DNA of 64,000 bases from Kineosporia aurantiaca JCM 3230 (lineage in GTDB: Bacteria > Actinomycetota > Actinomycetes > Actinomycetales > Kineosporiaceae), in contig JODP01000006.1 in assembly GCA_000719025.1 (NCBI GenBank), positions 186,001 to 250,000 of the forward strand, given 5' to 3'. Below, one piece after another: positions 1 through 9,071 of the stretch. The position numbers and the translations under genes are program-made. How positions within the stretch are numbered: the first letter of the stretch is position 1; each line of letters opens with the position of its first letter. The notes beneath the pieces were generated by a model. The model saw only the letters and a list, made by a program, of their open reading frames with translations, did no database searches and was not told where the DNA came from.

Positions 1-121
1 CCTTGGTGGGGGCGGCGGTGATCGAGCAGGCGACGGCCGCGTCGGCGGGAAGCGCGACGAACCCGGTGACGACGGTTGTAACCGCAATTGCCAGCAGGAC
101 CGGGACTTTGGATCTTCTCAT
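1..121 (-). CDS. Secreted protein, N-terminal fragment (runs off window)
   Basis: Reading leftward from the ATG at 121-119 there are 40 open codons to the window edge. They encode a Sec-type signal peptide: a basic start (MRRSK), a hydrophobic core and an ALPADA-A cleavage-like site, followed by VACSITAAPTK. The mature start, a Cys in a C-x-[IV]-T context, resembles the mature starts of three other secreted proteins in this window (32943-33698, 57760-58569, 58912-59715). It is therefore probably another member of that exported family. Function is unknown and the rest of the gene lies outside the window. Confidence 0.6.
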   Translation of the reverse strand, partial: MRRSKVPVLLAIAVTTVVTGFVALPADAAVACSITAAPTK

Positions 122-742
122 GACTCACTTCTATCCCGGACGTAGCACCCGGCGCAGGGCTTTGTGTAACAAAAGTCTGGATTGCAGCGATTGGGAATGG
201 GCCACCCGACTGCGACAAGGGAAACACCGCCGGACAATGACTTTGGTGGACGGGGATGTGGCGACACCCGGCGGAAGTCGGGATACCGAGTGCCTCCCCG
301 TGGCTCCGGCATCCAGGTCATGCGGGCCGGTGAGCGTCCAGACGTCGACCTCATCGCGGTGTCTCGGCGGCGACCCTGATCTGCTGAAACGATGTTCGGC
401 GTCCCGCCGGTACCTCGGGCAGCCAGGGCGATAGCCCCGGCCAGGACACCGGATCGCTGCTCGTTTCGACGGCGGTGTTCCAGGTACCAGGTGCTGACGC
501 CTCCGTAGGTGCCCGTACCTGAATGGTGTGGGGTAGCCCCTGGACGTGCACGGTGTGGCGCAGGGACGATGCCTCATCGGTACGCCCCGGTCGAGGCCAG
601 GACCAGCGAAAGGTTTGCGGAACAGCGAGAGTATGGACGTGGTCGCCGGCTTCCTGGAACTCCCGCGAGGACCAGCGCAGGAGATCAAGCACCTCGGTCA
701 GGGAACTCGCTGATCGGCAGAGTCGCCGGTTACCGTGTACCG
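122..742. other. Intergenic stretch without a convincing gene
   Basis: About 620 bases with overlapping open frames on both strands but none with a recognisable domain, a good ribosome site or protein-like composition. It must contain the promoter of the leftward secreted gene starting at 121. I see no clear repeat, tRNA or terminator. Confidence 0.4.
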
Positions 743-1027
743 ATGCTCCGCTGGTCCCGCCACGAACTGCGCACTCTGGCCCTGTGGCACTTCGCCCACG
801 GATTCGACCTGGACGAGAGCGATAGCTGGCACATTGAGATCACTCCGTCGGGGGTCACCTGCAACCGCCGCACCATCGACCAGGCGCAGGTCGACGAGGG
901 CCGCGCACTGATCCTGCGTGCGTGGTCGAGCGCCTCGGGCCCGGACTGGAGCCTGGTCATGAAGAGACACGGCGATACCTTCCATCCCCGTCCGGCCGAT
1001 TCCGCCCGGCCCCGCGCGGAACGGTAG
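743..1027 (+). CDS. Hypothetical 94-aa protein
   Basis: An open frame starting at ATG 743 reads MLRWSRHELRTLALWHFAHG and continues with a mixed-charge, protein-like composition (LDESDSWHIEITPSGV). The frame stays open further upstream, but that part is Arg/Gly/Pro-rich and looks non-coding, so the internal ATG is preferred. No good Shine-Dalgarno precedes it, so translation would be leaderless or weak. It has no transmembrane segment and no family I recognise, and no operon partner nearby. Confidence 0.35.
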   Translation: MLRWSRHELRTLALWHFAHGFDLDESDSWHIEITPSGVTCNRRTIDQAQVDEGRALILRAWSSASGPDWSLVMKRHGDTFHPRPADSARPRAER

Positions 1028-1707
1028 ACGCGCCGCCCCGTACCTCGCAGATACCGGTCTCTCGCCAGGTGGTTATCGTGGTGATGAGCGACGGCAGCAG
1101 CGGGAGCCGGCCGGAGAGATCCCTCATCGGCTGCCACCGAGCGTCGGCGGGAGCCGACCGCGTACCAGGCTCACCGGGCGTCGGGCGCTCACCCTTGAAG
1201 CGGCGAGAAGACCTTGTCAGGCTCCTGCGCGCGCTCTGCAGGGTCGCATCACTCTGAGCGAGTGCGGGCCGACAACACGCTGGGTGATGACGCGCCCCCA
1301 TAGATGCGCTCATCCCCGGCTTGCCCAGCATCTAGCTTCCTCCCAACGTCTGGCGCGCGGCCGGGCATGACGCGCCCGTCTGCCACCGGATGCTGAGCCA
1401 TCAAAAGCTCCGCTGCACGGTAGGCGACTGCTCAGCGAACGACGTGCGAGAGAAGGTCGCCACCCTGAGAGCGGGCCGGTCCACGATGTCCTCACTGCAC
1501 GCGAAGGAGCGCTCCGGGTCGGTGCAGGACGAGCAACGGGACCGTGGAGGCGCTCCCTGAGCGTGGCGTGCGCTCTCACCGGCACCCCTCGAGCGGCGGT
1601 TAACCGCCAAGAACCTGCTGGTCACGGCAAAGTGGAACAAGTAGTGGAACAAGCACCAGGTCTCCTGAAGACGGCCGACCGGCCAGACCTTCAGACAGGA
1701 GACCCTG
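1028..1707. other. Intergenic stretch upstream of 1708 gene
   Basis: About 680 bases without a supportable gene. Near the right end is a short direct repeat (gtggaacaag, at about 1632 and 1644), followed by an inverted repeat at 1659-1704. The rest shows only random-looking open frames. Confidence 0.4.
1659..1704 (+). promoter_or_regulatory. Inverted repeat overlapping the ribosome-binding site
   Basis: GGTCTCCTG (1659-1667) is perfectly complementary to CAGGAGACC (1696-1704). The right arm contains the AGGAGA Shine-Dalgarno of the ATG at 1708. Folding of the leader would hide the ribosome site, so this could act as a translational control hairpin. The role is inference from position. Confidence 0.4.
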
Positions 1708-2571
1708 ATGCTTCACCACCGCGGCCCCCGCCCTCGCCGATACGACCCCACCAGGACACCGCGCCGCAGGATCGTGGCCCTCGTCATCGGCGCCGGCGGC
1801 ATCATCGTGATCCTCGTGAGCGGACTGGTGCTGTCTCTCGCCTCGTTCCTCGGTGGAGGATCCGACACCGGGTTCTCGCCGCACCCTGCGAGGGCGATCG
1901 ATCAGAGGGCCGTGCATCCCTCGACCGGTGACATGGAGCAACCCTCAGCCGTCACGACGGGCAGCGAGGAAGGCTCTGATATCGGAGGTCGGTCCCAGTC
2001 CTCGCAGCCCTCTCAACCCACCGACCGGGCGCCGCTGGTACTGCCTGCCTCGACAGTGACCGGTCCGGCAGGCGTCGCGACCGGGTACCCGCAGTCGAGC
2101 GAGGGAGCGGTGGCCCAGTTGGCCGCGATCGACCTGGCGGCGCTCGACGACCACGCCGAGCGTGCCGACCGAGTCCTGCGGACGTGGTCGGCCGGCTCCA
2201 TCAGGACCCAACTCGGCTCCTGGACGCTCACCGATCTCGTCCATCAGGTCCGCGCCAAGGAGCGGGCGGGTTCGAAAACCGTGACGACCCTGCCGGTCAT
2301 GGCCCGACTCGCACACATCGAACCGGCGGACCGTCACACCGTCTGCGTCGTCCTCGAGATCCGTCGCGCTCGCACCGAGGTCGGCGAATCCGCGAAGGCT
2401 TCACGTAAGTACTTCACGCACTGCGAGGCCATGATCTGGGACGACGGTCACTGGGCCATCAACCCCGGCCACGCGCTCAACCCAGTGGCCCCGATACAGC
2501 CCGGTACGGCGAGTGCATACGAGGCTGGCTACCGAAGGCTGCAGGGAGCCGCTGCCCCTGACGCGCGATAA
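1708..2571 (+). CDS. Membrane-anchored hypothetical protein, 287 aa
   Basis: The ATG at 1708 has a strong ribosome site (AGGAGA, 6 bases upstream). The protein has a basic N-terminus (residues 1-22), one transmembrane helix at about 22-48 and a low-complexity Ser/Thr/Pro-rich linker to about 130. A folded C-terminal domain follows (about 135-287), containing LPVMARLAHIEPADRHTVCV and a Trp/His-rich end (MIWDDGHWAINPG). It is therefore a single-pass protein with most of its mass outside the membrane. No family is recognised. It lies 100 bases before the Tad operon and may be functionally linked to it, but this is only positional. Confidence 0.6.
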   Translation: MLHHRGPRPRRYDPTRTPRRRIVALVIGAGGIIVILVSGLVLSLASFLGGGSDTGFSPHPARAIDQRAVHPSTGDMEQPSAVTTGSEEGSDIGGRSQSSQPSQPTDRAPLVLPASTVTGPAGVATGYPQSSEGAVAQLAAIDLAALDDHAERADRVLRTWSAGSIRTQLGSWTLTDLVHQVRAKERAGSKTVTTLPVMARLAHIEPADRHTVCVVLEIRRARTEVGESAKASRKYFTHCEAMIWDDGHWAINPGHALNPVAPIQPGTASAYEAGYRRLQGAAAPDAR

Positions 2572-2674
2572 GAAACGCACAGGTTGAGCGCCATTTTCGG
2601 CATTTCGCCGAGACAAGAGAAGATCACGTATGTCTGGAATGTCTTGACATCGAATGATGGCGGAGAGTAAGTGA

Positions 2675-3319
2675 ATGGTTGCACTGACGAGAACCTCGCA
2701 ATCTTCGACAGGGAGAGCACCGGTGGACAGGCAGATCGGCAGTGCCGTTGTGGCGGGCTTGGCGCTCGCTCTATTGGCCGGTTGCTCAGGCTCCGGCAGC
2801 GAACCGGCGTCGACGCCGTCTGCTTCGAATGCATCGTCTCCCACCTCGTCGTCGCCCGCAGTGGATCCCGAGGTGCAGAAGGCGATCGACGCATACGAGG
2901 CATTCGACCGTGCTTCAAACAAGGCGCTGGAGAATCCTGTCGAAAAGGGCGAATCTCTTACCCAAGAAGCGGACTTCAGGAAATGGTCGTTTGACCCTGT
3001 CGAGTCTGAGACGATCGTCTTCTTGCATGTGCTGGCATCCTACGATGCTGAGTTTCGCGGCTCGGAGCCACAATCGCATGTGAAGGTCGATGAGGTCAGC
3101 CTCAACGGCTCGCCCTATCCGTTGGTGAAGCTCATCGATTGTCATGTTCCACAGGGCTTGTTCGTTCCTTACAACCGTGAAACCGGTAAGCGATTGAAGC
3201 TGGCGGGAGCTCAAGACCTCGAAGAGCCGTATCGATCCGATATCGAAGTGATCAACGTGAAGGGGCGCTGGGGCGTGCGGTCTGCCGTCGCGCAACACGA
3301 GGGCACATGTCAGCCCTGA
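2675..3319 (+). CDS. Lipoprotein, first gene of the Tad operon
   Basis: The frame has two plausible starts. ATG 2675 has GGAGAG 7 bases upstream. GTG 2723 has GGGAGA upstream and gives a 21-residue signal, MDRQIGSAVVAGLALALLAG, followed by the lipidated Cys. The second fits lipoprotein signal length better. After the lipobox (LLAGC) comes a Ser/Thr/Pro linker. The roughly 150-residue domain after it includes AIDAYEAFDRASNKALENP and ends in VKGRWGVRSAVAQHEGTC; small actinobacterial lipoproteins of this layout occur beside Tad genes. Its last 13 bases overlap the next gene, so the two are translationally coupled. Specific role unknown. Confidence 0.65.
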   Translation: MVALTRTSQSSTGRAPVDRQIGSAVVAGLALALLAGCSGSGSEPASTPSASNASSPTSSSPAVDPEVQKAIDAYEAFDRASNKALENPVEKGESLTQEADFRKWSFDPVESETIVFLHVLASYDAEFRGSEPQSHVKVDEVSLNGSPYPLVKLIDCHVPQGLFVPYNRETGKRLKLAGAQDLEEPYRSDIEVINVKGRWGVRSAVAQHEGTCQP

Positions 3320-4182
3320 GGTTGGGGATCGTGGCTTGCCTGATGTTCTCGGTTCTGCTCGAAAGCGGTGCAACGGCGGTTGCCAAAGGGCCTCCCGGCG
3401 ACAAAGGGGGAGCGACATGCTACGAAAACTGGCGCTTCTGCATTGTGGACGCTCAATCCAAGGAAGTCGTACCGCACAGGGTGGCTTCGCGAGATGGGGC
3501 CAACTCCAAGGGGGTCGGAGTGCCCACAAGAAGCCGAAGTACATATCAAGATCTTTGTAATACTTCTCGGTTGGATCCGCAGCCTCCTGCATCGGATCCT
3601 GCCTGGTTGGGCAATTCCAGTGGCGCGATCTACGTGCGAACGTGTCCGTTGACGAAAGATCTCATCCCAGTGGCGAACACATTCTGGGCGCCCGGTGATG
3701 AAGAGACCGTAGCTATTGCGGTCGACCCCGTAGTGCTTGCGGAGCAGGCCAAGAACGCCCTCCGGCTTCCCGATCCCCGTCTGGCCCACTCGCCAGCTGG
3801 CTCGACGTGGGTCAACGTCTACACCTGGGTCTGGCTCGAAAACTCTTGGAATCAGAAGACAGCCACGGCACGGGCTGGCACAGCGTGGGCGAGGGTGACG
3901 GCTCGTCCGCGCACGATGCTCATCTCGGCCGGGGGAACGAGCACCTCGTGTGCAGGACCGGGACGGGCGTGGACGTCCGCCGACGGTTCAGCCAGACCGA
4001 CTGATGGTGGCTGCGCGCTGTTGTTCAGTCGGTCGGGCACCGATGTTGACCTCAGAGTGAGCGTTCCTTATGACATTTCGTGGACCGGCTCTGGTGGAGC
4101 CGGAGGGGATCTGGGTGTGCTGACGACGACAGCGGATCAGCCGGTGACGGTTCTGGAGGCGGCGGCGGTGGGGCGCTCATGA
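3307..4182 (+). CDS. Secreted hypothetical protein in Tad operon, 291 aa
   Basis: Starts inside the 3' end of the lipoprotein gene (ATG 3307, upstream stop at 3319). It has an N-terminal signal peptide with probable cleavage near residue 26 (ATAVA-K), then a Cys-containing extracytoplasmic domain (CYENWRFCIVDAQSKEVV). The C-terminal half is rich in Thr/Ser/Gly and beta-type residues (VNVYTWVWLENSW). There is no C-terminal anchor. Its position between a lipoprotein and the CpaB-like protein suggests an exported accessory component of the pilus machinery. No family recognised. Confidence 0.6.
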   Translation: MSALRLGIVACLMFSVLLESGATAVAKGPPGDKGGATCYENWRFCIVDAQSKEVVPHRVASRDGANSKGVGVPTRSRSTYQDLCNTSRLDPQPPASDPAWLGNSSGAIYVRTCPLTKDLIPVANTFWAPGDEETVAIAVDPVVLAEQAKNALRLPDPRLAHSPAGSTWVNVYTWVWLENSWNQKTATARAGTAWARVTARPRTMLISAGGTSTSCAGPGRAWTSADGSARPTDGGCALLFSRSGTDVDLRVSVPYDISWTGSGGAGGDLGVLTTTADQPVTVLEAAAVGRS

Positions 4183-4853
4183 CGGCCGGGCCTTTCCGTC
4201 TGCCGGTGGCCGTACGGGAACCGCAGCCGGCGCGCCGGTGGAGCCCGGTGCGGGTTCTGCTCCTGCTGGTCCTGTGCGTGCTGGTGGTGCTCGCCATGGC
4301 GGTGATGATTCACCGGGCCGGGGCGAAGACGGCGGTGCTGGTCCTGGCACGGCGGGTGCCGGAGTCGGCGGTCATCACGCGGGCCGATCTGACGACAGTG
4401 CCAGTCGCCGGGAATTTCTCGGCCATCGGCGCGGACCAGCTGAGCCGGGTGGTGGGCCATCGCGCCGCCTACACCCTGGAGCCCGGCGCCATTCTGCAGA
4501 CCAGTGCGGTCAGTTCGCGAACCCAGGCCCAGGCCGACCCGGCGGGCCAGGCGAGCGTCGGGATCACCGTTCCGGTCGGTCTGGTTCCCGAGGGTCTGCA
4601 GCCGGGTGACACCGTCCGGGTGGTGCAGATTCCCGCCCATGACAGCGTCGCGGCGACCCAGACGGGCGGCTCGGCCGGCAGTGCGGTTGCCCCGGTCCTG
4701 GCCGACGCGGCGCTCATCACCGGCCTGACCGAGGATCCCTCGAGCTCGGGGGATCTCGTGGTGACGGTGCAGGTGGCGACCGACGCCTCGGGGCCGCTGC
4801 TGGTGGCCAGCAGTTGGGGAGAGATCGGCCTGGTGAAGGTGAGCGGGTCATGA
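4179..4853 (+). CDS. cpaB: CpaB/RcpC-like SAF-domain protein of the Tad system
   Basis: ATG 4179 overlaps the previous stop (ATGA). The 224-residue product has a short cytoplasmic part, a transmembrane helix at about 24-43 and an SAF domain beginning around residue 52. That domain contains LARRVPESAVITRADLTTVP and the VVGHRAAYTLEPGAIL region typical of CpaB/RcpC proteins. CpaB is periplasmic/cell-wall facing and helps assemble or stabilise the Flp pilus channel in Tad systems. Gene order (cpaB before tadA) supports the call. The usual CpaE/TadZ gene that often follows is absent; only a 30-residue ORF separates this gene from tadA. Confidence 0.8.
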   Translation: MTAGPFRLPVAVREPQPARRWSPVRVLLLLVLCVLVVLAMAVMIHRAGAKTAVLVLARRVPESAVITRADLTTVPVAGNFSAIGADQLSRVVGHRAAYTLEPGAILQTSAVSSRTQAQADPAGQASVGITVPVGLVPEGLQPGDTVRVVQIPAHDSVAATQTGGSAGSAVAPVLADAALITGLTEDPSSSGDLVVTVQVATDASGPLLVASSWGEIGLVKVSGS

Positions 4854-4942
4854 GCGCATCCGCACGTGAGATCTGCTCGCTGGCCAGCACCGTGACCTGG
4901 CTTGCCGCAGGAGCAGTCTGCCGGACGGGGGGATTCAGGTGA
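4850..4942 (+). CDS. Tiny coupled ORF between cpaB and tadA, 30 aa
   Basis: ATG 4850 overlaps the cpaB stop as ATGA, and its own TGA (4940-4942) overlaps the GTG start of tadA. The 30 codons read MSASAREICSLASTVTWLAA and end in a short basic tail. The perfect coupling on both sides suggests it is translated, either as a real small protein or as a remnant of a larger gene such as CpaE/TadZ that passes ribosomes on to tadA. No domain is visible. Confidence 0.4.
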   Translation: MSASAREICSLASTVTWLAAGAVCRTGGFR

Positions 4943-7842
4943 AGTACGCACTGGTCCGTGAACTGCGGGCGCGCGTGGCCAAGGAACTCACGGTCCGGCG
5001 GATCGAGCGCTCCCAGGCCGGGCAGCCGGAGCTGAGCGTGCCCAGCGAGAGACAGCTGGCGCTGACCCTGATCGCCGAGGCCATCGAGAACATGGGCGCC
5101 GAGCACCTGGCGGCCGGGCACCCGGTGCCGGAGGGTTCGCGGGACGGGAGGCTGGCCAAGGCCGTCGAGGCGGCCATCTACGGCGCGGGCCCTCTGCAGC
5201 CGCTGCTGGACGATGAGGACCTGGAGAACCTGGACCTCGACGGCTACGACGAGGTGTGGGCGACGTACGCCTCCCGCGGCCGGGTGCGGCTGGACCCGGT
5301 GGCCGACTCCGACGAGGAACTGGTCGAGATCCTGCGCGCGGTGGCCAGTTACGCGGGCGCCGTAGCACGCCCTTGGAGCCTGGTGCACCCGCAGCTGGAC
5401 ATCGGCCTGCCCGGTGGGGTGCGGGTCTCGGGTCTGCTGGCCGCCTCGGCCCGGCCGCAGGTGTCGATCCGGCGTGACCGCCTCGGCCCGCAGGCGTTCC
5501 TGGACGAGCCGCCCCGCCGGTACCCGGATGCGCTGAGCCTGGTGGAACTGGGGACGCTGGACCGCCAGTGCGCGGCGTTCCTGATCGCGGCGGTGCGGGC
5601 CCGCGCGAACATCCTCATCGTCGGGGCCACGAACGCCGGCAAGACCACCCTGCTGCGGGCGATGGCCAACGCCATCCCGGCCTCCGAGCGCATCGTGACC
5701 ATCGAGCAGGCCCTGGAGTTACGGCTCAAGCGCGACCGGTCTCTGCATCCCGAGGTCGTGGAACTGGAGACGGTTCTGCCCTCCCCGGACGGCAAGGGCG
5801 GTCTGGACGGCGCGGACCTGGTGCGCCGGTCCAAGCGGATGAACCCCGACCGCCTGATCTTCGGGGAGGTCCTGGGTGGTGAGGAGGCCCGGGCGATGCT
5901 GGAGGCCATGCTGCAGGGTACGGACGGGTCGATGTCGACCATCCACGCCCGCACCGCCTACGGTGCGGTGGCTCGCCTGATCATCAATCTGGGGGCGCTG
6001 CGTGAGCCGATCCAGCCCGCCACCGCCGCGGCCCTGATCGGCCAGGCCATCGACTTTGTCGTCTACGTCGATCACGGCGCCGGTTCCCGGCGGGTGGTCA
6101 CCGAGATCCTGGAGATCTCCGGATCCCAGGGCGAGACGGTCTCGCACGCAACGATCTTCGCCTCACCTGAGCCGGCGCAGATCCCCGGACCTTTCGAGCC
6201 CGGCCCGCGGGAGCGGTTCGGATCGCATCCGCGGTCCGGGGAGAGGGCCGATCGCCCGGCAGGACGGAGCGCGCGTGCCTCGCGGACCGGCTCTTCGTCA
6301 TCGGAGAGGGAGACCCGCCAGCCGGCCCGCCGGGATCCGCGGATCCCGCTGAAACGGGCCGCTCTGCTGGCCCGTCACGGGTACACCGACGAACTGGGGG
6401 AGCGGCTTAACGCTGAGCCGAGCCGGTCCGCACGGTCCGGCGCCCGCCGCCATCCAGCGGAGCGTTCAGGCCAGCGCCGGCCGTCCACGTCTTCCGCGTC
6501 GTCCGTGCGGCCCACGGCCAGCGACGTGCGGGACTTCACCCGGACGGTCGCCGTTCCCGGGCGGACCGGCGGTGTGGCAGAACCGGTGGCCTTGCCTGCT
6601 CGATCCGCCCATGACATGCCACCAGCCCCGGGCGAGCCAGCGGGATGGACCGCACCGACCGGATCGGCCGGATCGGCTGCATGGGGTGGCCTCGAGGAGA
6701 GCGCCAACGTCGCTGATCCGGCGGGCATCCCGCATCTTCGGCTCGAGGATCCCGTGCACCGGGAGGATGGCCGCGTCAGTGCGTCCGAGAAAGACGAGAT
6801 GGCCGTTCAGGCGGCCGTGGTCGCCCGGAGCACCCTGCACCTGCCCGATGACGATCACGGTCCCCGTGAACCGCTCGCCCACGGCTACCAGCCGGAAACT
6901 CTCACTCCCGCCCACCATCCTGACCTCCTAGACGAGGAGCCCGCACGGTTCGCAGCGTCCCCCTCTGTCAGTGCCAGCGACCCGATAAGCTCGGACCGGC
7001 CCAACCTCGTCACCAGCCCAGCCGGTCTGGCCGTGTCCGGGCTTCCGAGAGCAGGTTTCCCGGGCTCACCGCCGACCGGACCCGTCATCGACCTGGGCGC
7101 ACGACGCCCGGACCCGGCCGCCACCGGCCCACTCCGCGGGCAAACATCCCTGCCAGGGCAGGATCAGGTCTCCTCGGGTCGCGCAGGGCCCCGACCTTGG
7201 CAGCAGCCGGCGTCCGGTGATCCAGCGACACGGCCAGCCATGGGCACCCGCGCGACGGGTTTCGGGGACCCCAACTGGGGGCCGGAGCACCGGCCCGCGG
7301 CCGCCGAGGCACGCCTGGACCGGCAGGGGTGGGACCCCCGCACCAGCCCCGACGTCGCGCGCCACCCCCGTCCCGACCACGCCGACCACATCAACGACAT
7401 CGATGACACCGCAGCCCTCGGCCGGGTCGGCGATCCCTGGACCGATGATGGCGCCGCTCCGCACGGCTACCGCACCGGGGATCACGACGGTGTCCACGAT
7501 GGCCCCAGCGCCCGGGACGCCTCACCACTGAACAGCTCCCGCACGACAGGTGCGTCCAGCTGGCCGGGCACGCCCCGCCCGACCCGCCGCAGCGCCCGCC
7601 ACCAGGCCGCCGCGCCGCCGGTTCCCCAGCCCGGCGTCCCCGTCGACGCGGTTGACCTCGCCGGATCCGCCGACCGGGCCGTCGCTCGTGCCGCCGTGGC
7701 CCCGGCGACCCCGGTGGCCGGGAGCGCTTTCGGGCGCTCGGCGTATTCGGGGACCGGATACCCCCTGCTCACCCCCGAACAGGACGCCGCCCGCCCGGAA
7801 CCGGAGTGGAAGCGTCTCGGACTTCCCCGGAGCGAGGAATGA
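4939..7842 (+). CDS. tadA: TadA/CpaF-type secretion ATPase with ~550-residue disordered tail
   Basis: Residues 1 to about 415 form a complete CpaF/TadA hexameric ATPase. They comprise an N-terminal domain, the GVRVSGLLAASARPQVSIRR region, a Walker A box GATNAGKT (229-236), the Asp/His-box region, a Walker B with catalytic Glu (LIFGEV, 306-311) and SMSTIHARTAYGAVARL. It would power Tad pilus assembly on the cytoplasmic side with TadB/TadC. The family is usually about 400-500 residues. Here a further 550 residues follow that are rich in Pro, Arg, Ser, Asp and Gly with no visible fold. Reading frame, GC and overlap with tadB argue that the tail is genuinely translated. GTG start coupled to the upstream ORF. 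Confidence 0.88.
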   Translation: MKYALVRELRARVAKELTVRRIERSQAGQPELSVPSERQLALTLIAEAIENMGAEHLAAGHPVPEGSRDGRLAKAVEAAIYGAGPLQPLLDDEDLENLDLDGYDEVWATYASRGRVRLDPVADSDEELVEILRAVASYAGAVARPWSLVHPQLDIGLPGGVRVSGLLAASARPQVSIRRDRLGPQAFLDEPPRRYPDALSLVELGTLDRQCAAFLIAAVRARANILIVGATNAGKTTLLRAMANAIPASERIVTIEQALELRLKRDRSLHPEVVELETVLPSPDGKGGLDGADLVRRSKRMNPDRLIFGEVLGGEEARAMLEAMLQGTDGSMSTIHARTAYGAVARLIINLGALREPIQPATAAALIGQAIDFVVYVDHGAGSRRVVTEILEISGSQGETVSHATIFASPEPAQIPGPFEPGPRERFGSHPRSGERADRPAGRSARASRTGSSSSERETRQPARRDPRIPLKRAALLARHGYTDELGERLNAEPSRSARSGARRHPAERSGQRRPSTSSASSVRPTASDVRDFTRTVAVPGRTGGVAEPVALPARSAHDMPPAPGEPAGWTAPTGSAGSAAWGGLEESANVADPAGIPHLRLEDPVHREDGRVSASEKDEMAVQAAVVARSTLHLPDDDHGPREPLAHGYQPETLTPAHHPDLLDEEPARFAASPSVSASDPISSDRPNLVTSPAGLAVSGLPRAGFPGSPPTGPVIDLGARRPDPAATGPLRGQTSLPGQDQVSSGRAGPRPWQQPASGDPATRPAMGTRATGFGDPNWGPEHRPAAAEARLDRQGWDPRTSPDVARHPRPDHADHINDIDDTAALGRVGDPWTDDGAAPHGYRTGDHDGVHDGPSARDASPLNSSRTTGASSWPGTPRPTRRSARHQAAAPPVPQPGVPVDAVDLAGSADRAVARAAVAPATPVAGSAFGRSAYSGTGYPLLTPEQDAARPEPEWKRLGLPRSEE

Positions 7843-9071
7843 GCATCGCCGACCTCAACCCCATCACCAGCCACGACCAGATCGCCAGCCTCGACGTGGG
7901 CACCCTGGCGCTGACCGTCCTGCTGTCGGTCTGCATCGTGGGCTCCCTGGCCCTGCTGGCCTCGGAGCTGAGCCCCCTGCTGGCCCGCCTGCCCGCGGAT
8001 GCCCCCAGGGGCGGTCCGGGCGCCGGCTCTTCCCCGGCCGGGCTGGCCCGGGCCGCCGCCTGGGGACAGGCGCTGACTCGCCCCAGCCGGGCCGCCCTCG
8101 CCCGCCTGGTCGCCAGTCTGGCTGCCGGTGCTCTGGTCTGGTGGGCGACCGGCTGGCCGGTCGCGGCCCTGGCCTGCGCCGGGCTGGTGGTGGCGTGGCC
8201 GGCCGTGGCCTCCGGGCGCCGCGGCGAGCACCGCCAGCTCGAGGTCCTGGAGGCGGTGCTGACCTGGACCCAGGGCCTGCGCGACACCGTCACCGGCGGC
8301 GCCAGCCTCGAGCAGGCCATCGGCGTCAGCGTCGAGGGCGCCGCACCGTCGCTGCGCCCGGGGCTGGAGGAGGTGCGCAGCCGGATGATCCTGCGCCACC
8401 CGCTGGATGCAGCCCTGGCACCGCTGCAGGCCGTGCCGGGCGCCGACTTCGTCGTGGCCGCCCTCACCCTGGCCGCCCGCCGCCGCGGTGACCGCCTGCC
8501 CGACGTCCTGTCCGGGATCGTCACCACCGGCGCCCACGAGCTGGCCCAGCGCCGCCAGATCCTGGCCGCCCGGGCCGGTATCCACCGCAGCGTCCAGATC
8601 ATCATCGCCGTCACCCTGGTGGTCCTGGCCTGGATGTCCACGGTCGGCGCCGCCTACATGGCCGCCTACGACGGGCCCGGCGGCCAGGCGGTCCTGGCCC
8701 TGGTCATCGCCGTCCTGGGCGCGGGGTTCACCTGGCTGATCCGCCTGGACACCACCAGTGCCGGCCCCGGGTTCCTGGCCGCCGGTGACCTGAGCGCCCG
8801 CCAGCAGCGCGTCATCACCGGCCTGGCCCTCAGCTTCGACCACCAGGCCGGTGCGGGCACCGCATCGCCGCAGGCCTGGAGATCCGCGCCGGGATACGAC
8901 CCGAGGGTCAGTGGCCCCGGATTCCCGCCCTCACCCACGGCCGGGCCCGGGACCCGATCCGATGACTGGCCGTCCGGTCGCGGGCCGGACACCTTCCCTG
9001 GCGGCACCGGCCGCGCGAGCGACCCGAGCGGCCCGGCCGAACCGGGCCCGGACGAGGAGCGGTACTGGTGA
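7839..9071 (+). CDS. tadB: TadB-like type II secretion F-domain membrane protein
   Basis: ATG 7839 overlaps the tadA stop. The 410-residue protein has an N-terminal transmembrane helix (ALTVLLSVCIVGSLALLASE), two more hydrophobic stretches around residues 90-125, and the T2SSF core with LTWTQGLRDTVTGGASLEQA. A C-terminal hairpin of helices follows (IIIAVTLVVLAWMSTVGAAY, then AVLALVIAVLGAGFTWLIRL). It ends in a Pro/Gly/Ser-rich cytoplasmic tail of about 85 residues. TadB forms the inner-membrane platform on which the TadA ATPase acts. Neighbours on both sides are Tad components. Confidence 0.85.
   Translation: MSIADLNPITSHDQIASLDVGTLALTVLLSVCIVGSLALLASELSPLLARLPADAPRGGPGAGSSPAGLARAAAWGQALTRPSRAALARLVASLAAGALVWWATGWPVAALACAGLVVAWPAVASGRRGEHRQLEVLEAVLTWTQGLRDTVTGGASLEQAIGVSVEGAAPSLRPGLEEVRSRMILRHPLDAALAPLQAVPGADFVVAALTLAARRRGDRLPDVLSGIVTTGAHELAQRRQILAARAGIHRSVQIIIAVTLVVLAWMSTVGAAYMAAYDGPGGQAVLALVIAVLGAGFTWLIRLDTTSAGPGFLAAGDLSARQQRVITGLALSFDHQAGAGTASPQAWRSAPGYDPRVSGPGFPPSPTAGPGTRSDDWPSGRGPDTFPGGTGRASDPSGPAEPGPDEERYW

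Noticed and set aside
7482..8843. Leftward 453-codon frame over the tadA/tadB junction
   Set aside because: Gly/Gln/Asp-rich shadow frame antisense to tadA and tadB, caused by high third-position GC; no domain.
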